A stretch of 64,000 nt of DNA. It comes from Baylisascaris procyonis. Taxonomy: Eukaryota; Nematoda; Chromadorea; Rhabditida; Ascarididae. This document shows, in pieces, positions 43,487 to 55,900 of the stretch. A model generated the notes under the pieces. That model was not told the DNA's origin. It did not search any database and was given only the letters and a program-made list of their open reading frames with translations. Positions within the stretch are counted from its first letter, which is position 1. Each line of letters begins with the position of its first letter. The position numbers and the translations under genes were made by a program. Location: assembly GCA_037389465.1 (NCBI GenBank), contig JAZARR010000008.1, positions 2,047,501 through 2,111,500 of the forward strand, read 5' to 3'.

Positions 43487-45414
43487 TTTTCAACTCACAA
43501 CGCATTAGCCATTCGCTACAGAAGGCCATAAAATAATTATTCTCTGAATATGAGTCGATGGTGTCAGCTCTTTGGAGCAGAAAAAAATGGTGAAAGTAAC
43601 AAGAAGGCGGTGGTTTGTGATTGACTAACTATGGAAATTGATGGGATTCTTAATATTATGGTACAAATTTGCAGTTTGAGCAATCGAATATCGATGCGAT
43701 GTAAATGCAAAAAAGGTATGAAAACAAAAATGCATTTTTTTTATATGATGAGGAAGTCTTCTTGAAATGCGTCAATTTTCTTGTCAAAGTATGCTAAGAG
43801 GCATACGACACGGATGCATCGTAACCATGCCATTGATGTTTTTGTGATCCTACAATGTCGCAGTGAGACCGTCTAAAGCAGTGATCAATCGCTGTGATAA
43901 TCAACAATAGTTGGCAATCATCTCAATCACTGAGTGTGCCGAAATTGCATTCGTTCGATCACTGATCCGAAGCATGATGAAGAATTTAGGGTGCGGTTTG
44001 GACGAAAACACCTTTCATTCAGAAAACACCTCACAAAACGTCTCTGTGCTTTATGAAAATCATAACAAACAATGACAACTCGTCGCAAAAATGTCTCTGC
44101 GCTCAAAACAATACGGCCAACAATGACTGCAAAACTGCTATGTTATCGTCGATGCAGCACTCCCATCAAAAGCTTGTTTATTGTCATCAGCTATCGCAGT
44201 TAATGTTAATAGTTTTGTAAACAAAACTGTCAACTTCACTATGAGAAAGGTAATACCGATCACCAAAGGGCTTCATTTATTCGAATGGTGATCTTGCAAA
44301 ATTACTATATAAATTGCAATTACTATACAATTGCCCATTTCACTGATAGAACATTCCAGTGCGTCAAAAAATTTTTCATCTCAAGCACGACAGTTTCTGG
44401 AAGTACATTTCTGATTGACAATAGCTGATTTGTGCTTAATTTATCCCTAAGCAATGAATAAAATACATCAAAATTATGCTCTCATCTGTCCGAAGTATTT
44501 GCTTTCAAAACCGTGAACGAATCTACATAGTTTTTCAATGACTTTTCTTTGATCTGATAATGACCACAATGGAGTGTGTTTCCCCTGCTATCTCTCCCCC
44601 TACTATTCTTCAACCCCACAATTCGCTTTTCCACCAAAAACTTCAGAATTTCGTTATGTTATTGCATGCAGCCTTGCTACGAAGAAATGTTTATTAGTAT
44701 TTGATGGGACGCATATAAATAAAATCTTTGCAAATTGACATCATTATAACATTCAAAGAATTGCAGATTTCGCAAAAAAACACCACTGTCTTTGAGCCTT
44801 CTTCTCCATTTCGGTGCATCGCAACTGGACATTTTTTATATATTGCCATTTCATTTGCAACCTGAAAATCCCACTATTCGTCAGGGTTTTTGAATTACCC
44901 ATGTTGGAATTTTCAGCCATTTCAAATAAAATCACTTCCTAACACGACAAAATAAAAAAAATCAGCCAATTACGGGCTTCAATGCAAGCTTTGGAGCGGA
45001 AGGACTCACAGAAGTAAATCGAAAAATGTCCTATACTGTTAACGTAATTCAGCTGTCTGCTAACATAGGACAGCCGACAGTCCTTAGTGAAATGCAGTTC
45101 ATATCTTAAAGTTTTGAGGCACCGAAATGTAACGCCATTTTCGATCACTACTTTCTCTATTCTCAAAAGGTGTGCAGCATGAATAGACAATATTATTGCA
45201 GTTAACTAATGTTGAGACCAGCGGTAAAAAACGGGTTTGTATCTCATGCCAGGGCTACCAAAAATGTCCCCGTTTGTCAGTGCTGTTGCCACATTTAAAA
45301 ACGAAGGAAGTATCAAAACGCTGTGGAAGCTAACTGACGCATCTATACAACATCGGCGATGAGTCAAAGAAGGGGCAATTATCAGGACATTCACTTACCA
45401 ATTCCATCTGGGCA
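43487..45414. other. Region between the secreted precursor and the Gly/Cys-rich gene
   Basis: No gene recognised. A minus-strand frame at 44939-45190 contains several cysteines and could be a later exon of the Gly/Cys-rich gene, but its residues do not match the ground-like domain and no phase-consistent join was found. Confidence 0.4.
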
Positions 45415-45762
45415 TCAGCAACAGCAACAGCAGCATCCTCCACCTCCGCCACCTCCACCACAGCCTCCAAGTCCACCACCGCATAATCCTCCCAAACCGC
45501 CACCTCCACCACAGCATCCACCGCCGAGACCGCCGCCACCACCACCGCAACAACAAAGGCTGGCGAAACAATCGCATAGACTGGGCAACTTAATCTGTGG
45601 CAGGCAAAGTGGAATGCAACAGCAACCAAGGCCGCCACCACCACCACCACCACAGCATCCTCCTCCACCTCCTCCGCTACCACAGCCTCCTGCGCCTCCA
45701 GAGGGAAATGCCTCGATCACAACAAACAAAAAGATTATGCAAGCACAGTGTCGTAATGCCAT
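45415..45762 (-). CDS. Gly/Cys-rich secreted protein (nematode ground-like/epidermal type)
   Basis: From ATG at 45762 the minus strand encodes 115 residues. A signal peptide (MALRHCACIIFLFVVIEAFP) comes first. Long runs of glycine broken by Cys pairs and triplets follow, around a less repetitive core LPQIKLPSLCDCFASLCC. The frame ends CCCCCC then TGA. A strong donor (GAATTG|GTAAGT at 45398) sits about 18 bases past that stop in another frame. The real protein may therefore splice to further exons if the repeat has changed length by an indel. Family knowledge: nematode ground-like and related cuticle-associated proteins often start with a signal peptide and a Gly/Cys stretch before a C-terminal domain. 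That domain is not visible here. The plus strand reads as a Pro/Gln-rich frame (45359-45778), which I consider the shadow. Confidence 0.6.
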   Translation of the reverse strand: MALRHCACIIFLFVVIEAFPSGGAGGCGSGGGGGGCCGGGGGGGLGCCCIPLCLPQIKLPSLCDCFASLCCCGGGGGGLGGGCCGGGGGLGGLCGGGLGGCGGGGGGGGCCCCCC

Positions 45763-45998
45763 TGTACCTCTGAAATGAAATAAGTTATTTCTGAAAGAAT
45801 TCAAAGAAATCTGCAAGCAGTGAAGAACGCAGCATTGCATTTCAAAACAAGAAGGTGCTGAATATTTCCTAATGAATTTCCCGTGAACGCCCAAGAATCA
45901 AGAAAGAAGCAGTGAAATCTCATGTTCTGTGCTTAAAAATCACATATTCTATGCTTGAAAAAATGAACACAACAGTGTATGAGCAATCGTTGAGCTCT

Positions 45999-46303
45999 TT
46001 AATCCGCCACCTTCCACTTCCTCCATTCTTTGGCATTGATGAATAAATATCCAACATGTTCACCTTCTCCATTCATAAATAATTGAATGATATCGAAAAG
46101 CTGTAGGAAAATTTCATGGCAAATTTTATTGCACCTAACTATCAAATAGACAATTCCATTAATATAATCATTAATAAGTTGAAGTGCATAAGTAGCAAAA
46201 ACTGCTTTACTATGATTCAGCATGAAAATAGGATATCTAAATGTCTGGCATGCTAAGAAATAATACGTGAAAGGAATGAATACTTTCGTCAAAATTTTTG
46301 TTG
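45999..46303 (-). CDS. Candidate terminal exon of a seven-transmembrane receptor (TM6-TM7)
   Basis: A polypyrimidine acceptor (TTTTCTCTAAATTATTAG) opens about 100 codons ending in TAA at 45999. The peptide has two hydrophobic segments. The first starts ATKILTKVFIPFTYYFLACQ. The second, LQLINDYINGIVYLIVRCNK, resembles TM7 of rhodopsin-type receptors, with NGIVY in place of NPxxY, followed by a short amphipathic stretch (IFLQLFDII). An ATG at 46370 with a TATA-like motif upstream would give 123 residues instead. Upstream exons with TM1-TM5 were not found, so this may be a pseudogene fragment or chance. Confidence 0.3.
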
Positions 46304-48731
46304 CTAATAATTTAGAGAAAAAACTATTACCGTTAGGGAAAAAGATTGGCACAATGCGATGAATCGACATGGTGGATGGATTTTATAGAGAATATGTCGA
46401 CAAGGACGGCTTTTGCAAGTGAATGGTCAAGTTTTTGTCTTCAAATGGCAATTGGTTTCATGTTGTCGTCAACGCAAAAACGTGTCGCATAGCTTGTTCA
46501 CATGTTATGCAACAGGTTTGTGCTGGCTCACCGTTATCTTAGACAATCGTGTTGTCATTCACCATCACAATATTTAACTCGTTTTTTTGTTATTGACAAT
46601 TTCAAATCACATCTTCTATAAAATACTTGTCGAATCGCATCATTAAACGAGATGCATTCTTCTATTCGACTTGAAAGTTGCGATTTTTTCTACCCAACAA
46701 AAACATTCAATCTTATAGAAACAATTGTTGATGCTAAAATAATAAATTTGATGCTATGTAGACTTTCAGCGATTCAGTGGAAAGTTTAGAACCACCAGCA
46801 TTGTTTTCCCTTTAGCGCAACTGAAGGGTCACGTCACCTTGATAAGAATTTAGCACAGAATCAATCAAACATCGAAATAGAAAAATGATGCGAAAAGGGT
46901 TTGGCGAAAATGTGAGATCTTTTGCAAATTAAAGAAAGAAATAAGAAGGTTTAAGAATCATTCAAAACTGGAATATGCTTTCATCTCCATTTCATACCTG
47001 TGGAATCATATCATGATGGGATATGTTCGTATCAGACACTGTCCAAAAACTGAGGCTGTAACACGCTGTTGTTTAATATTCTATTTTGCTCATTGCATAT
47101 TCCTCCCATTAGCTTCACAAAATCTTTCTAGATTCCTTTTCTTGATGTATTGTTAAAATGGTTACTTCTACTGCACATATCGTGATTGTATAAGGTATGC
47201 ATATTGTTTCTAGATTCCTAGGCGCCATAGCAATAAAGCTTTCCTAATAGAAGAATATGTACATTCGAAGTAAAAAAAGCTGCTTGGTTAAATCAGAAAG
47301 CAAATTAGAGTGAAGAAAACAATGCTAAAAGCAATGGTTACAAACACGCCTTTCCGGTTTTCTTCTGAAGAGAACAATGTCGTTTGAAAACGAGAACATT
47401 TTTATTGAATGATGAAATTGCATTCATTAGAAAACACTCACCGCAAGCACTCTTTTTTTTCTGACGTTAAGCAAAAACTCTATTGCATAATATTATGTGG
47501 TGTGATTGATAATACTCTAAATACATTCAGCCATATAATTAACTCCATGCGTTTTGAATACTGGTGCTGTAAATGCAGTTAGATTATTCCATGAAGTTCT
47601 TTTTGGGATTCTGACGATTCAAGTCTTAGTACCCAATATCTTTGTTCCTCCAGTTTGCATTCAATAAAAACTAAACATTTTTTAAATTAATAGTCACCAA
47701 TGAATGTTTTCAACTTCTGCATTTTGCTATTTTGCACTGCAGATATAATGGATTTCTTGGTAGATTTCGAAGTTTTTCAGGTATGAATTAAATAAGCATT
47801 AGCCGCAAGGATATAAATTCATAGAATCGTAAGTAGAATTTCATGGATCCGTCTTACATCACCCATCCATATTACGGAATTCGGGCTAGCTGGTTTCACC
47901 ATCATTACGCAAAATTTGAGCTACTGTTCGATTAATTTCTCAACATACCATTGTTTTCAATAATAGATTAGTCGACATTCATCGTTAATGATATGAAAGT
48001 GATAGTGGATTACTTTAAAAGAACTTCACATGTTTATAAATGAATGCAGAGTTTAGAATGAGACATTTTCTCCTTTAGGCAATATCAAACGGTTGCATTA
48101 TGCCTGTATAACTATCAAAAATCAAATGAAGAAATGCCCTTATCTAAGAGTAATAAGTAATATGGTCGTTTTAAAAACAAATCATATCCATAAAAGACTC
48201 AGCGTTCTATGCAACGATGATCTCTTCTCATTGTTGACCTTTGCAGCATTGCTTTCGTATGATGGAACACCCTTCGATGACAACAAATGAACGAATTGAG
48301 TGTTTTTCACGTTCAAGTTTATCGCAAAGAATATCAATTGATGAAAATGTCACTATGTATTAACAATGAAATTTATCCAATATTAAAAAATGCTTTAAAT
48401 GAAGCATTATAAGAAGAAAATAGATCATATAATGATACAAATAAATAAGTGCATTCTATCGTTTACCTATAAGAAACTTCTGCTTAGAGTAATTTGAAAA
48501 CTTCAATTTCAGCGATAACAATCGTAACTGCAATAAGTTGGATTTGCAATGAATTACTGCCAAAATACTTGTTGATTAATCAAAAATAGTAATAACTGCT
48601 ATAAAAGTATTGCTTATATAAAGCAGGTAATCCAATCTTTGTTTGGATGGATTAATTCACCAAGTCTCCATGGATGTTTGAGGCGAAATGGATGCGCCAA
48701 TAAAGCGAGCTTATGGCATGTGCGAGTAGCT
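46304..48731. other. Intergenic region left of the polycystin gene
   Basis: AT-rich, no recognised gene. A 65-codon plus-strand frame at 48093-48290 has no supporting features. Confidence 0.45.
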
Positions 48732-49936
48732 CTATCTGCAAAACGTTATGTTAAACTTCGAAAGAGGCATAACATTGTATAAAGTGATGCCATACACTTT
48801 TCCGCGTCTTTTAAGAACTAATTGAAGTAGACGCTGAAATGAGATCAACTTACTTTTACTCCAAGGTTTCTGACGAGCTGCAGCAATATGCAATAACAGC
48901 TCAAATTTCTTTAAAACGTGATTTTTCAACTTTGTTGACTCAGAACAAAGAGAAACTACTGTTGATTTTTTGGTGAGGTAGAGAGAGGGGGGGGGGGGGG
49001 GAAGGGACAGAAAGGTGACTTTTTCCTTCAAAGTTTTCGAGAGGGCTTAGTGGGAAGGCGTCGCCTTATTAAGGAAGATGTTTTATTTGAGACGATACAA
49101 TGAATAAGCAAGCCATTGTTGTTATCAAATAGCAGCAGAAGGGCCAAGGAGGTGGCTAAAATGCTTGTCTGTTTGAAAGTGAGCGTTCATAGATTATCTA
49201 GACGAAGTGCTCTTCTCTAACCAAAAGATCATTTCTGCATTGAATATTTGAAGATATCAATTAATTCATCACCTTCCGAACATACACAAAAATTCCTACA
49301 AAATTTCCTTAATTACAAGTAACAGCTTCATTCTACAAGTGATTGCGAGATATCGATTTATCTTACAAGCGTCGGCAAATAAGTGCTACACATTATTGCT
49401 TTAAAAGCGAATTTACTCACATAAGTGATCGACACCTAAAGTGCCGAATAAAACATTCCCAAGAATCTGCCCTCTATCTCCAACCATCCATGACATATCA
49501 TAGTTTACTATGTAACTGTAAAATCTTCGTGCTATTGTGCACCCATATTGTGCCCCATTATCTTTCTTGACTGGCAAAGAAATAGTCAGGCCAGCGGAAA
49601 CACAAACACACATACCTATACATATGGATGCACTTTTGCGCACTCTACGGTCGAATGAGGAAGAAAAGTTGACTTACCTTCGCATCAAGTCGATCACATA
49701 CTAGTGATGTGTGATGGGCATCCGGAAAACCAAGATTAGGCAGATGATGGCGTCTATATTGTTTGCATATTTTCAGTGCCTGAATGAAGAAGATTTGAAC
49801 GGGCGAAGTATATGCTGAAGAATAACCTATTTCGACAAGTGAAAGAAGCACAGGTTGATATTTTTGGTAATAGCGATTGCACTCACATTCGCTTCTTTTA
49901 GTTTTTCCCAATGTTGCATTAATTTTCGCAGATTAT
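48732..49936 (-). CDS. lov-1: Probable cytoplasmic C-terminal exons of the polycystin
   Basis: Three minus-strand segments look coding. 49887-49936 reads [17 protein letters not shown] (helical) with donor GTGAGT. 49678-49779 reads [20 protein letters not shown] and on, with donor AAG|GTAAGT. 48732-48929 reads [20 protein letters not shown] and on to a stop. The last two join in phase 0. The join from the S6 exon (49990) to 49936 is off by one base, and reading on from S6 without splicing stops near 49933 (ending VSYRRR). Either S6 is followed by a short tail and these are chance, or an unseen site or a sequence error hides the join. Confidence 0.4.
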
Positions 49937-52900
49937 CTTCGTCGATATGAAACGAAGTTTTCAAATTTTTGGATGGATGACTTGTTTACCTTAGAGCTAA
50001 TATGGTCGAGAGCCTCATAATCATTGGATTGATTTTTCGGATCGCGTCGAAGAATTTCAAACTCCGTCATGACCATCATTACAAATAAATTCAACAATAG
50101 AATTTTGCCAACCAACATAAATATCATATAAATAGCGATTCCTTAAAAATTAGTCATTTAAAACGATATTTCTAGCTATAATTCAAAATGCTTTCAGTGC
50201 ACAAAATTGTCAATGAGTTGCATAAAAAATCTAAAGAATTAATTTATAATAGAATGTGTGAATTTTTTTATCTGCAACAATAAAATTTGATAAAACATTT
50301 CGCGTTGACCGAGTTCTGTGAATGAGACAAAGCAATCATAGCCATTACAAAATGCGAGCATTGCTTATTGGAGAAATATAATAAAATATAATAAAGCAAT
50401 CATAGCTTAAATATAAAAAGGAAAGATGAGATATAATAAAGGTAGCTGAAACATTGCAAACACTCATACTCCTTATCTTTGCTATCACTCAAGTTATCGT
50501 TGTATTGGATGATTGCGAAAGATCATTTCCGGATTTCAAAAATATCATAACAAACATCAACCTAGCCGGATAAAGGCAATCGCAATGTACTCATCACTAT
50601 TGTTCACGGAAAGTTTGTCGAACCAATTGTGCTAACTAACATAAAAAATGTAGAAGCAAGCATCTCAAAGTTCTTGCTCCATGCTTGAAGGAATCTACAC
50701 ATTAGGCCACAATAAATCCGTCTATTCGTCTTTTATTTCAACTCGACCTCAAGCATGTCGCTGATGCAGTTCCATTAAGCTTGATTTGCGGAGATCGGGA
50801 AATGCAACAACTAGATAGAAGAAAATCTGAGGACTACGAAAGATACGGAAGAATTTCAATGCTATCTCTTCGACCACAATTCCTGTGTAATGCCTCACCG
50901 GAAAGCAACGATAAAAACTATGGACTTGCATGTTGAACATTTCTATGGACTTGTATATTCAAATAGTAACATTACAAACGATTTGCAGGAGAGTGATTGT
51001 TTAACTTTCTTTTCAACAACTTGTAGCCTATACCTCCCTGGCAGCATACCACATCAATAATATCGCCTTGTTAGGATGAAGGCCAAGCCTTCTCGGAGTG
51101 TTCTTGCTGACTGGGAATTATTCATCTTTTCCTTCTTATCGTGTTCAATGGAGGCATCGTTTCTGATCAATAAACAGAAGCTTCGAAAAGAGCTGATATA
51201 CTGAGGAGCTAGCAACGACCAACAACCATACAGGCACAATTTTGCAGGCTGCATCTAGTTAGTTGTTGATCTCTTATTTTGTAGTTGCTTTCCGCGGCCA
51301 AGAAACTTAGATATTTTCTATCAATCAAAGATAGTAAACAACGATTGAGCAGTTGTTTTCCAGGTATTGTGGCTTTATTGAATTGTCAGTATATCTGACC
51401 ATGAGTATCTAAAAGCTTCCTTAGGGAAAGCCGTTCAGATCGTTGAACAGAAATTGTTTTCTCCAGGTCCTTTCTCACGAAAACTGTTTATATCCATCAT
51501 TTCAACAAAAAGTCTTCCGTTAAGCGTTGCAGTTCTTTCGGCTGCCTCAACAGCTTTCGAGCGATAGAAATATTATCGTAGAGGTATGCTACGTCATGAC
51601 AGTAGCTGTTACAACTTTAATACTCCACCTATCTGAGGTGAAAATTTCTACAATCCTCCAAATCTACTTTCCGTCTGCGGGTGCCACACCGGAAATTCGA
51701 TATAATTTGAGAAATCGTCAACTGCGGGCTATCTTATCAAATTTATCGATCAACGAGTTCATCGCCTGGTCCAATGTTCTCAGAAAAATCTGTCTTCGAA
51801 AAAGATCGCAAAACTTTTGCAATAGCCTGCCTATATTTGGAAAGTGATTTTTTTATTAGCAGGCTAGTGTACTGTCCCAGCAATTTGAAAAATGCTTTCT
51901 ATTATTACGAATAAATAATAACTAATAAGCACATGAGCATAGGATCGTTGAATAATTGGAAATGTTAGGAAAAATACCGAAATTAGATACAGAAGCGATA
52001 TCAGTGGCGAATAGCTTGCCGAGAAGTGAAATAATCGACGATTTTGCGACACTACTCAAATTACTGTAGGATTGCAAACGAGGCGACAAAATTATGAAGA
52101 GTGCCGAATCGAATGCCACACTAACGATACCAAAAACGGCACCAAAAACCACTATTGTGCGAGCCGATTGTGAAAGTGTCTGCGTGAACAACCCAATACG
52201 ACGATTAAATCTGCAAGTACGACGTGCTTTGAATGTCAGTGCTTTTAAGTGAATTAAACGCAAAAATAAGGGAATAGGACGATTTCTTTGAGGTAACTTC
52301 AGAAGTAAAACTGTCCATCGTTTAGACTATGGTCAACTCTCATTTCAGCTGTTCAGCGCTTCACTTAATCAAAAGAATAATAAAGAAACCTATTCAGAAG
52401 GCTCCCATCCATATAGAAATTTCAAGATTTTGGAGACAGGCTGTTTTTTTGTTACTTCCAGTAGATCGGTGAGACAGATGAAATGCCAATTCCTCTAAAT
52501 AGCGTAAAGCTTGAAGTGAAAACATTCATTTCTGAAAGTCTATTTTTCTAGCGTTCGAACCTCCCACGGTTTTCCCAGTCTGTTGCCTGTGCACACAAGT
52601 AAAAGTGCACTTTCAAAAAAGTTTCCCTTCCCTTTGCACTCAATGGGAGATAGAGAATACCTGAGAATTTCAGCAAATGTATTGAAAAAGCCAATGCATA
52701 CAACTGAACTAAGCAATCGAACGTAACCTATCCTTTTATACTCTTAGGGAACCTTCATTCGTCGATCAGTCGGATATTCTCATTTGAGTATTGCAAGCTA
52801 AGCAATACAGATGAATCCTCCTAAATTTCAACCGCACCTACAGAATTCGATGCTCACAGCGCAAAATTATCGGCCGACTAATATAAAAAATTTGCACAAT

Positions 52901-55900
52901 TCAGATAGTCCTGATCAAGGCAGCAAATTAGGCGATATGAACCTATCGAACGGTAAAGTCTTCCCTAATGTGAGCATACTTCTGCTAGAATTGCCCGTTT
53001 ATTTGACATTCGTTAGTTCCCTAGTTCTGACCTAACCTCTGAAAAAGAAAATTTCATGAGGTACTTCGATACGTCATGCTCTCCTGACTAAGCATTCAAG
53101 GATCCATTAGAGGTGTCATAGTATGTATATGAAATAAACAAATAAACACTACCGCAGAACGTTGATCATTTTCATGCAAGTAAGGAAAACGACAATTGAA
53201 AGGAACGCAAGAAAATTCAATTGAAGATCTCGTTGCCGATCAAGCCGAATGTAGCTGTTTCCATTTGTTGCTGTGAAGAGTGCAACCGCCTAAATAGAAA
53301 AAGAAAAAAACTGCACCAATATTTTCATGTAGAATATCGTTCGTTATGGATGGGGTAACATTAAGTTGATAACAAAGGAGATAGCTTCTCCTAAAGAATG
53401 AGTAATCAGATCACTGATAGGAAATTAATCTTTTAGAGAATTCCAAAAGTGGATCATTAAAGAATTGTATATGGGATAACAAACTATTTGTTTTTCATAT
53501 ATAACAGTCTTGAACAAAAAGTGAAGGCGTAATAGTGAAGGCAGTCAAATGAGCAAGTGATTATAAATGCTACAAGATAACCTCATTGATTCCAATTTGT
53601 CGATAAACATATGAAATGAGTGATGCAATTGCACAAGCAGCGATAGCTAAATTGATATAATTCCAAAACGATAAGAAATATTTACTGAAAATTCGTCATT
53701 TTGGCTTTGAAATGAACAATTCGTCATTGATTATTACTGACGGAGTGCTCAGTAGGTAGTGATGAAGAGAACGATGATACCTTGCATAAATCTAGTAAGA
53801 TAGGAGCCTTCTCTAGACAATATCTCGAAAGGTTAGTAAACTGAACAAATATTTTTTTTTCAAAAGAACGTTTTTCTCAGACTGCCTAAGGAAGGTAACT
53901 ACTTACAAAAGTTTTGAAATCCAGAATGCAACAAAACCTCTCGGAAAAAATTAGATTTAAACAAGGAAGGAAATGGAGAAAATTTGCAACCATGCGATTT
54001 TTTATGCGCCTTTGCAAACAACCTTCTCTATAGTAGTTTCACTTCGAAAAGCACACAAACCTGATAAAACAAATTAGCTAGATATAGTGTAAAACACATG
54101 GCTACATCACTCTCTAATGCTGAGCCAACGTTCTTGGCAATTTGTAGATATTAAATTCGCTTCAAAATTTGAATGCATCTTGAATAGACCAAGGTTGGCT
54201 TCGCATTTTAATCGAGACCGAAGGACTAATTGTTAGAGAAAACGTGCATGGACATTGCTTTCACGCAGGACGTGTGAATGAATTATTGTGCCAGTTTATT
54301 ATTTGCTGTAATCTACGACGCAAATTGGTATGATGAACGAGGCTGCAGAAGCGCATATTATTTTGAATTTGCTTCCTCAATCATCTACCATAGAATCCTT
54401 TCTAACCAGGAAGTCGAAGAAATCGTCTTTTCGAATGCAGTCATCTCATAATACTTACCATGGACCATCAAAGGAGAGCATGAAAAGTTCATTAAAAGGA
54501 AGAAAGATGCATAGTAGTGTGTATAGAACTTCGAACAGCGTCACTATGCTTCCTCTACCATCAGCATCGTTCAAAAGACGCACTATTTGAATGGAAGCTG
54601 TAGGAGAAACAATGCCTGCAATATTTCGACATTTTTGACAATCTGATCCAATCAATTTCTAAAAGTGTATTTCCTTTCCAAATCCGTCCTCTTTCCGCTG
54701 GTGGCGCCCTTAAAACAATTTTTTTTTTGCCGAAAAAAAGGTGTTCCCAAAACTTTCGCCAGCATTCCATCGCCCAAAAGTTGAAAAATTTGGTCCATTT
54801 AACCGAGAGATTACGTATAATAGGGAGTCTTCAATGTTGTTGGCATAAAATATTTGCTACATGGTATGTCAAGCTGCATAAATTAGCTACTTAGGGGAAT
54901 GTCAAAAGATTCAAAATGGGAATAGTGCTATCATAAATCGTCGTATCGAAATCCATCTGAAGAATTCTTCGACATGAAATATGTTAGGAAGAATTTCTAT
55001 TAGAAAGAATTAACGTGCTACTTTTAGTTAGGAAATTCATTCGACCAAATTGTTAAACAATGCTCTTGGAGCAACACTTCAGCATAGTCGCCCAGCGCAA
55101 TGTTCTGCAACTCGGCAATCACAATCTTATTGTTTGGCTATCGCTTACCAAAAGGTGGCATCTCCAAAGCCAGTTGGATCACCGAGAAATGATTTGTCTG
55201 CACGTTATATGCCGAAAATTCGATGAATACTGCACGTGTTCCCTCATCGATCCAGTTCTCGTTTTCAAGCCGAATGAATGCAGCATGAAGTTCCTCTGCC
55301 GAACCATTTAACGTTTGCACATAGCCCCCTCCAGTGTAAGTATCATGGGTACCATAGAAAGTCGTGCCTTGAAATCTCTCAATGAACTGCTCAGTGCAAA
55401 CTTGGCAAAACACTACGAAGGCAACAGAATTACGCAAATGATTATTGAATTCATTTAAACTACGATTATAAGAGGATTGCATGAGGAAAACTTGCTCGTC
55501 CAACCCCTTGAATGGAATAAGAGCGAATCCGATTGCTGGTAGAAATGAACCCATAATGCAAAGTGTCAGAAAAAAGAGATGAACGGAAGGAATATAACTG
55601 TCAGTGTGTGAAAAGAAGTTGTTGGCACCTTGGAGGGCTTCCTGCGAGTAATAAAGATATTGTGGTTGGGCTCCATTTATATCGATTGCCCTCTTCCAAC
55701 CGACACTGTATGCTGGTGTATTATCCTCAAATCTGAATAATACAACAGAATTTAACAAAGAAAATCGGAAAGAAACTTTCTATTTAATAGCTCAGGGAAT
55801 GGTTCTTGATTCAGGACTGTGAAAATTACAATGTCGATACGTTTGCTGTCGTGATGTTTATGAGTAAATGCGCTTATGGCTATCATCATAATAAAGGATA

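Noticed and set aside
44939..45190. Minus-strand Cys-containing frame as a ground-like domain exon
   Set aside because: Cysteine spacing and residues do not match the ground-like pattern, and no phase-consistent join to the Gly/Cys exon exists.
45359..45778. Plus-strand Pro/Gln-rich protein
   Set aside because: The opposite strand has a signal peptide and a nematode-typical Gly/Cys composition; the Pro/Gln frame is explained as its complement.
51527..51847. Plus-strand 106-codon frame inside the polycystin S5-S6 intron
   Set aside because: No start context, domain or splice support; the flanking polycystin exons join perfectly without it.
54330..54590. Plus-strand 86-codon frame
   Set aside because: It is antisense to the polycystin S2 exon.
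55138..55758. Single 206-codon protein on the minus strand
   Set aside because: The frame crosses a stop-free intron; splicing it out reproduces the conserved polycystin TOP motif, and the last codons run into the next intron.
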